A DNA stretch of 24,314 nucleotides. Source: an uncultured Lachnospiraceae bacterium. GTDB lineage: Bacteria; Bacillota; Clostridia; Lachnospirales; Lachnospiraceae. The stretch covers positions 1 through 24,314 of the forward strand of contig CALAEX010000018.1 in NCBI GenBank assembly GCA_937891165.1. The letters run 5' to 3'. The notes under the pieces were generated by a model that saw only the letters and a list, made by a program, of their open reading frames with translations, made no database searches and was not told the DNA's origin. Positions 22,004 through 24,314 of the stretch are shown here, one piece after another (position 1 is the stretch's first letter; each line of letters starts with the position of its first letter). The translations under genes and the position numbers were made by a program.

Positions 22004-22145
22004 AAAGTAGCCTTCTCTTGGTAGATACTGTTCGGACACGCTTTCGCTCGGGACGAAACGGAGCAGTACTAGGCTCGAAAAGACCTCGCCAAGGACTGCC
22101 GTTTCTTTACGGTCCGACACAGTATCTACCAAGAGAAAGACTTTT
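22004..22145 (-). repeat. Structured repeat, copy 3
   Basis: About 142 bp in the 298-bp gap between the divergent S1-domain and pseudouridine synthase genes. Arms 22013-22031 and 22119-22137 pair perfectly over 19 bp. The stem extends outward after C22012/A22138 (a G-U on the minus strand), and inward through TCGGAC (22032-22037) with GTCCGA (22112-22117) plus one bulged C. Tetraloop at 22040-22047 reads GAAA on the minus strand. Apart from this element the gap holds only the S1 promoter region and the short leader of the synthase gene, where I see no convincing promoter. Confidence 0.9.
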
Positions 22146-22194
22146 GCTAAAGCAGACAATATAGTGTGAATAGTAACGAGAGTAAGGGAAAAAG

Positions 22195-22812
22195 ATGTAT
22201 CATTATTATATGTTTTATAAGCCGTTTGGTTGTGTGACGGCAAAGAGAGATGAGCGTTATCCTGTAGTGATGGAGTATTTTAAAGAATTAGAGAATGAAA
22301 AGTTAAATCCAGTGGGGCGTTTGGATAGAGAGACGGAGGGACTTCTTTTGATTACAGATGATGGTAAATGGAATCAAGAGATGACACATCCAAAGTTTCA
22401 GAAAGAAAAAAAGTATGAGTTTATTGTGTTGGGGGATTTAACAGAGGAAAAAGTGAAACAATTAGAGCAAGGTGTGTTGCTTATTGGAGAGGGAGTACCA
22501 ACAGCACAGGCAACTATCGTAATTGAAAAAAAGTCTGTATTGGCGGAGACATTACCATTACTACATCCAGAAATTCAAGAAAAAAGTAAGCATAATCGAC
22601 CAGAGCATCCTGTAACTTATGGAACAATTGTCATTTCAGAAGGGAGAAAGAGACAAATACGGCGTATGATGAAAGCGGTAGGTTGTTGTGTCCTTTTTCT
22701 AAAAAGAATTTCTATGGGTAACATTGTGTTAGAGGAATCTTTAAAAGCTGGTGAATGGAAAGAAATAAAACTGTCTTTAGACCATAAAAAAGTAGAAAGT
22801 GATGATTCTTAA
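22195..22812 (+). CDS. Pseudouridine synthase, RsuA/RluB/RluE family, lacking S4 domain
   Basis: 205 residues. Isomerises a specific uridine in rRNA to pseudouridine. The N terminus goes straight into YYMFYKPFGCVTAKRD, so the S4 domain present in RsuA/RluB is missing, as in RluE. Catalytic Asp is in PVGRLDRETEGLLLIT (about 41-56). EGRKRQIRRMM, the family's C-terminal RNA-contact motif, follows near residue 150. There is a linker (about 110-135) rich in Glu/Lys/His. Ribosome site is a modest AAGGGA. Which rRNA position is modified cannot be told. It precedes the MATE gene on the same strand. Confidence 0.92.
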   Translation: MYHYYMFYKPFGCVTAKRDERYPVVMEYFKELENEKLNPVGRLDRETEGLLLITDDGKWNQEMTHPKFQKEKKYEFIVLGDLTEEKVKQLEQGVLLIGEGVPTAQATIVIEKKSVLAETLPLLHPEIQEKSKHNRPEHPVTYGTIVISEGRKRQIRRMMKAVGCCVLFLKRISMGNIVLEESLKAGEWKEIKLSLDHKKVESDDS

Positions 22813-22875
22813 AGAAGAAAGGGATTAGGAAAGGGACTATTTTTACATCAAGAAGTTTTAGAAATGGAGAAAAAG

Positions 22876-24258
22876 ATGAGTAGGGAACAAACAAAACGAT
22901 ATAAAATTGATATGTGTAATGGACCAATCTTACAGAAAATGCTTTTGTTTGCATTGCCATTGATGTTATCGAGTATTTTACAATTATTATTTAATGCAGT
23001 AGATATTGTTGTAGTAGGACGGTTTGCTGGAGATGATTCTTTGGCAGCAGTAGGAGCTACCTCCTCATTAATCAATTTATTGACAAATTTATTTATTGGT
23101 TTGTCAATTGGTGCAAATGTATTAGTAGCACGTTATTTTGGAGCAAAGAAAGAAGATGAACTGAGCCAAACAGTACATACTGCGATGACAGTGAGTATTG
23201 TGAGTGGAATAGTGTTGACTATCATTGGAGTGATAGGAGCACCGATTATTCTTAGTTGGATGCAGACACCACCAGAAGTGCTTTCGCTTGCGGTTGTTTA
23301 TTTACGAGTATACTTTATGGGAATGACAGCAACGATGATTTACAATTTTGGTAGTTCCATATTGCGAGCGATTGGAGATACGAAACGACCACTTTATTTT
23401 CTTTCGATTGCAGGGGTTGTCAATGTAACATTAAATTTATTCTTTGTGAGAGTATTGCATTGGGGTGTCTTTGGTGTGGCACTTGCTACGGTGATTTCTC
23501 AAGTAATTTCCGCTTTTTTTATTGTACGTTGTTTGATGAAAGAAGAAGGAGGTATTCGTTTAGAATTAAATAAATTAAAAATCAATAAAGGAAAGTTATG
23601 GCAAATTGTGCAGATTGGTTTACCAGCAGGATTTCAAGGTATGTTGTTTTCCTTATCTAATGTAGTAATACAATCTTCTGTAAATACGTTTGGCTCAACT
23701 GTTATCGCAGGAAATTCTGCCTCAGCAAATATAGAAGGGTTCGTCTATGCTGGAATGAATGCTTTTTATCAATCAGCCATTTCTTTTATGGGGCAAAATG
23801 TAGGTGCAGGAAAATATGAACGAGTGAATAAAATTTTACTGTCCGCACAAATTTGTGTGATAGTAGTAGGATTGCTTCTTGGAAATGGATGTGTTCTACT
23901 TGGAGAAGTGCTTCTTGGATTTTATACCAATAGCCTTGAAGTTGTAGAAGCAGGTATGGTGCGATTGTCCTTGATTGGAACAACCTATGCGATTTGTGGT
24001 ATGATGGATGTTATGGTAGGAGCACTACGAGGACTCGGCTATTCCATTGCACCAATGTTTGTGTCGTTGCTTGGTGCTTGTGCTTTTCGTTTACTTTGGA
24101 TTGCAACGATTTTTCAGATAGAGCAATTTCATACGATTAAAACCGTGTATTTTTCTTATCCTGTGAGCTGGAGTATTACATTTTTGGCACATTTGGTAAC
24201 ATTTTTAATTGTAAGAAATCGATTGAAAAAATGTTGGGGAATAAAAACAGATAAATAA
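22876..24258 (+). CDS. MATE family efflux transporter
   Basis: 460-residue inner membrane cation/drug antiporter with the twelve hydrophobic segments of the MATE fold (two six-helix halves, junction near residue 215). The N-terminal motif IDMCNGPILQKMLLFALPLM leading to LQLLFNAVDIVVVGRFAG is typical of the clostridial NorM/DinF-like branch. Later motifs: GANVLVARYFGAKKEDEL and SANIEGFVYAGMNAFYQS. The start at 22876 is preceded by GGAG with 6-nt spacing; the ATG at 22864 overlaps that site. 63 bp after the pseudouridine synthase gene, possibly co-transcribed. Substrate unknown. Confidence 0.95.
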   Translation: MSREQTKRYKIDMCNGPILQKMLLFALPLMLSSILQLLFNAVDIVVVGRFAGDDSLAAVGATSSLINLLTNLFIGLSIGANVLVARYFGAKKEDELSQTVHTAMTVSIVSGIVLTIIGVIGAPIILSWMQTPPEVLSLAVVYLRVYFMGMTATMIYNFGSSILRAIGDTKRPLYFLSIAGVVNVTLNLFFVRVLHWGVFGVALATVISQVISAFFIVRCLMKEEGGIRLELNKLKINKGKLWQIVQIGLPAGFQGMLFSLSNVVIQSSVNTFGSTVIAGNSASANIEGFVYAGMNAFYQSAISFMGQNVGAGKYERVNKILLSAQICVIVVGLLLGNGCVLLGEVLLGFYTNSLEVVEAGMVRLSLIGTTYAICGMMDVMVGALRGLGYSIAPMFVSLLGACAFRLLWIATIFQIEQFHTIKTVYFSYPVSWSITFLAHLVTFLIVRNRLKKCWGIKTDK

Positions 24259-24266
24259 AATATAAG

Positions 24267-24304
24267 AAAACCTATGTAAAATATTGATTTTATATAGATT
24301 TTTT
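24267..24304 (+). terminator. AT-rich terminator after the MATE gene
   Basis: 24267-24282 pairs with 24287-24302 over 16 positions with one mismatch and one G-U, loop ATTG, then T run. The stem has little G+C, so termination strength is uncertain. Confidence 0.6.
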
Positions 24305-24312
24305 GGTATAAT
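24284..24312 (+). promoter_or_regulatory. Promoter at the window edge
   Basis: TTGATT (24284-24289), 17 bp, perfect TATAAT (24307-24312). It overlaps the 3' half of the preceding terminator and drives a gene beyond the window. Confidence 0.65.
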
Positions 24313-24314
24313 AA

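Noticed and set aside
17250..22145. The three repeats as a CRISPR array
   Set aside because: Units are ~140 bp, self-complementary, and separated by whole genes at irregular distances; no cas genes.
17250..22145. The three repeats as insertion sequences, group II introns, retron RNAs or integron attC sites
   Set aside because: No transposase, reverse transcriptase or integrase gene is present. The core lacks a recognisable domain V. attC sites have conserved ends and variable middles, whereas here the middle is conserved and the arms vary. A non-autonomous mobile origin is still open.

Overview
The window is AT-rich, mostly intergenic-poor bacterial DNA with strong GGAGG-type ribosome sites, sigma-A-like promoters and many intrinsic terminators. 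A spore germination gene (SpoVAF/GerA type), two [FeFe] hydrogenase-family proteins and a PurO-type IMP cyclohydrolase beside a lone AICAR formyltransferase point to an anaerobic, spore-forming Clostridia, most likely Lachnospiraceae. The family assignment is inference from gene content and style.

Layout. 1-2545: end of a purine operon (IMP cyclohydrolase, AICAR transformylase, a small membrane protein), closed by a clear terminator. 2553-3464: minus-strand island with a possible 35-residue Cys/Phe-rich peptide gene and a cyclophilin. 3594-8796: a phosphotransferase-fold kinase, then a three-gene hydrogenase locus: PAS-containing putative H2-sensing [FeFe] hydrogenase, overlapping SpoIIE/PP2C-type phosphatase, and a second [FeFe] hydrogenase. 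8797-10230: spoVAF-like gene. 10231-13447: deoD-deoC-cdd nucleoside salvage plus a FucO-type alcohol dehydrogenase. 13458-14933: two unrecognised proteins. 14932-17213 (minus): histidine kinase, response regulator, then a divergent-PAP2 membrane protein. 17579-20791: ABC exporter (one ATPase, two permeases), divergent from the two-component system and probably controlled by it. 20982-24258: S1-domain RNA-binding protein (minus), an S4-less RsuA/RluE-type pseudouridine synthase, and a MATE transporter.

The most striking signal is a ~140-bp repeat present three times, in the same orientation, within 5 kb (17250-17389, 20837-20976, 22004-22145). Each copy has a GC-rich 82-nt core that is nearly identical between copies (81/82 for copies 2 and 3; 76/82 for copies 1 and 3). 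Each core is enclosed by a 19-25 bp inverted repeat whose sequence changes between copies while staying complementary. The closing base pair of the core covaries (A-T to C-G). A tetraloop read on the minus strand is GNRA in all three copies, with different sequences (GCAA, GAGA, GAAA). This is the pattern of a conserved structured RNA, or of a hairpin-forming mobile element, rather than ordinary repeat DNA. I do not recognise it as a named family. The copies lie in the leader of the kinase/regulator operon, between two convergent genes, and between two divergent genes.
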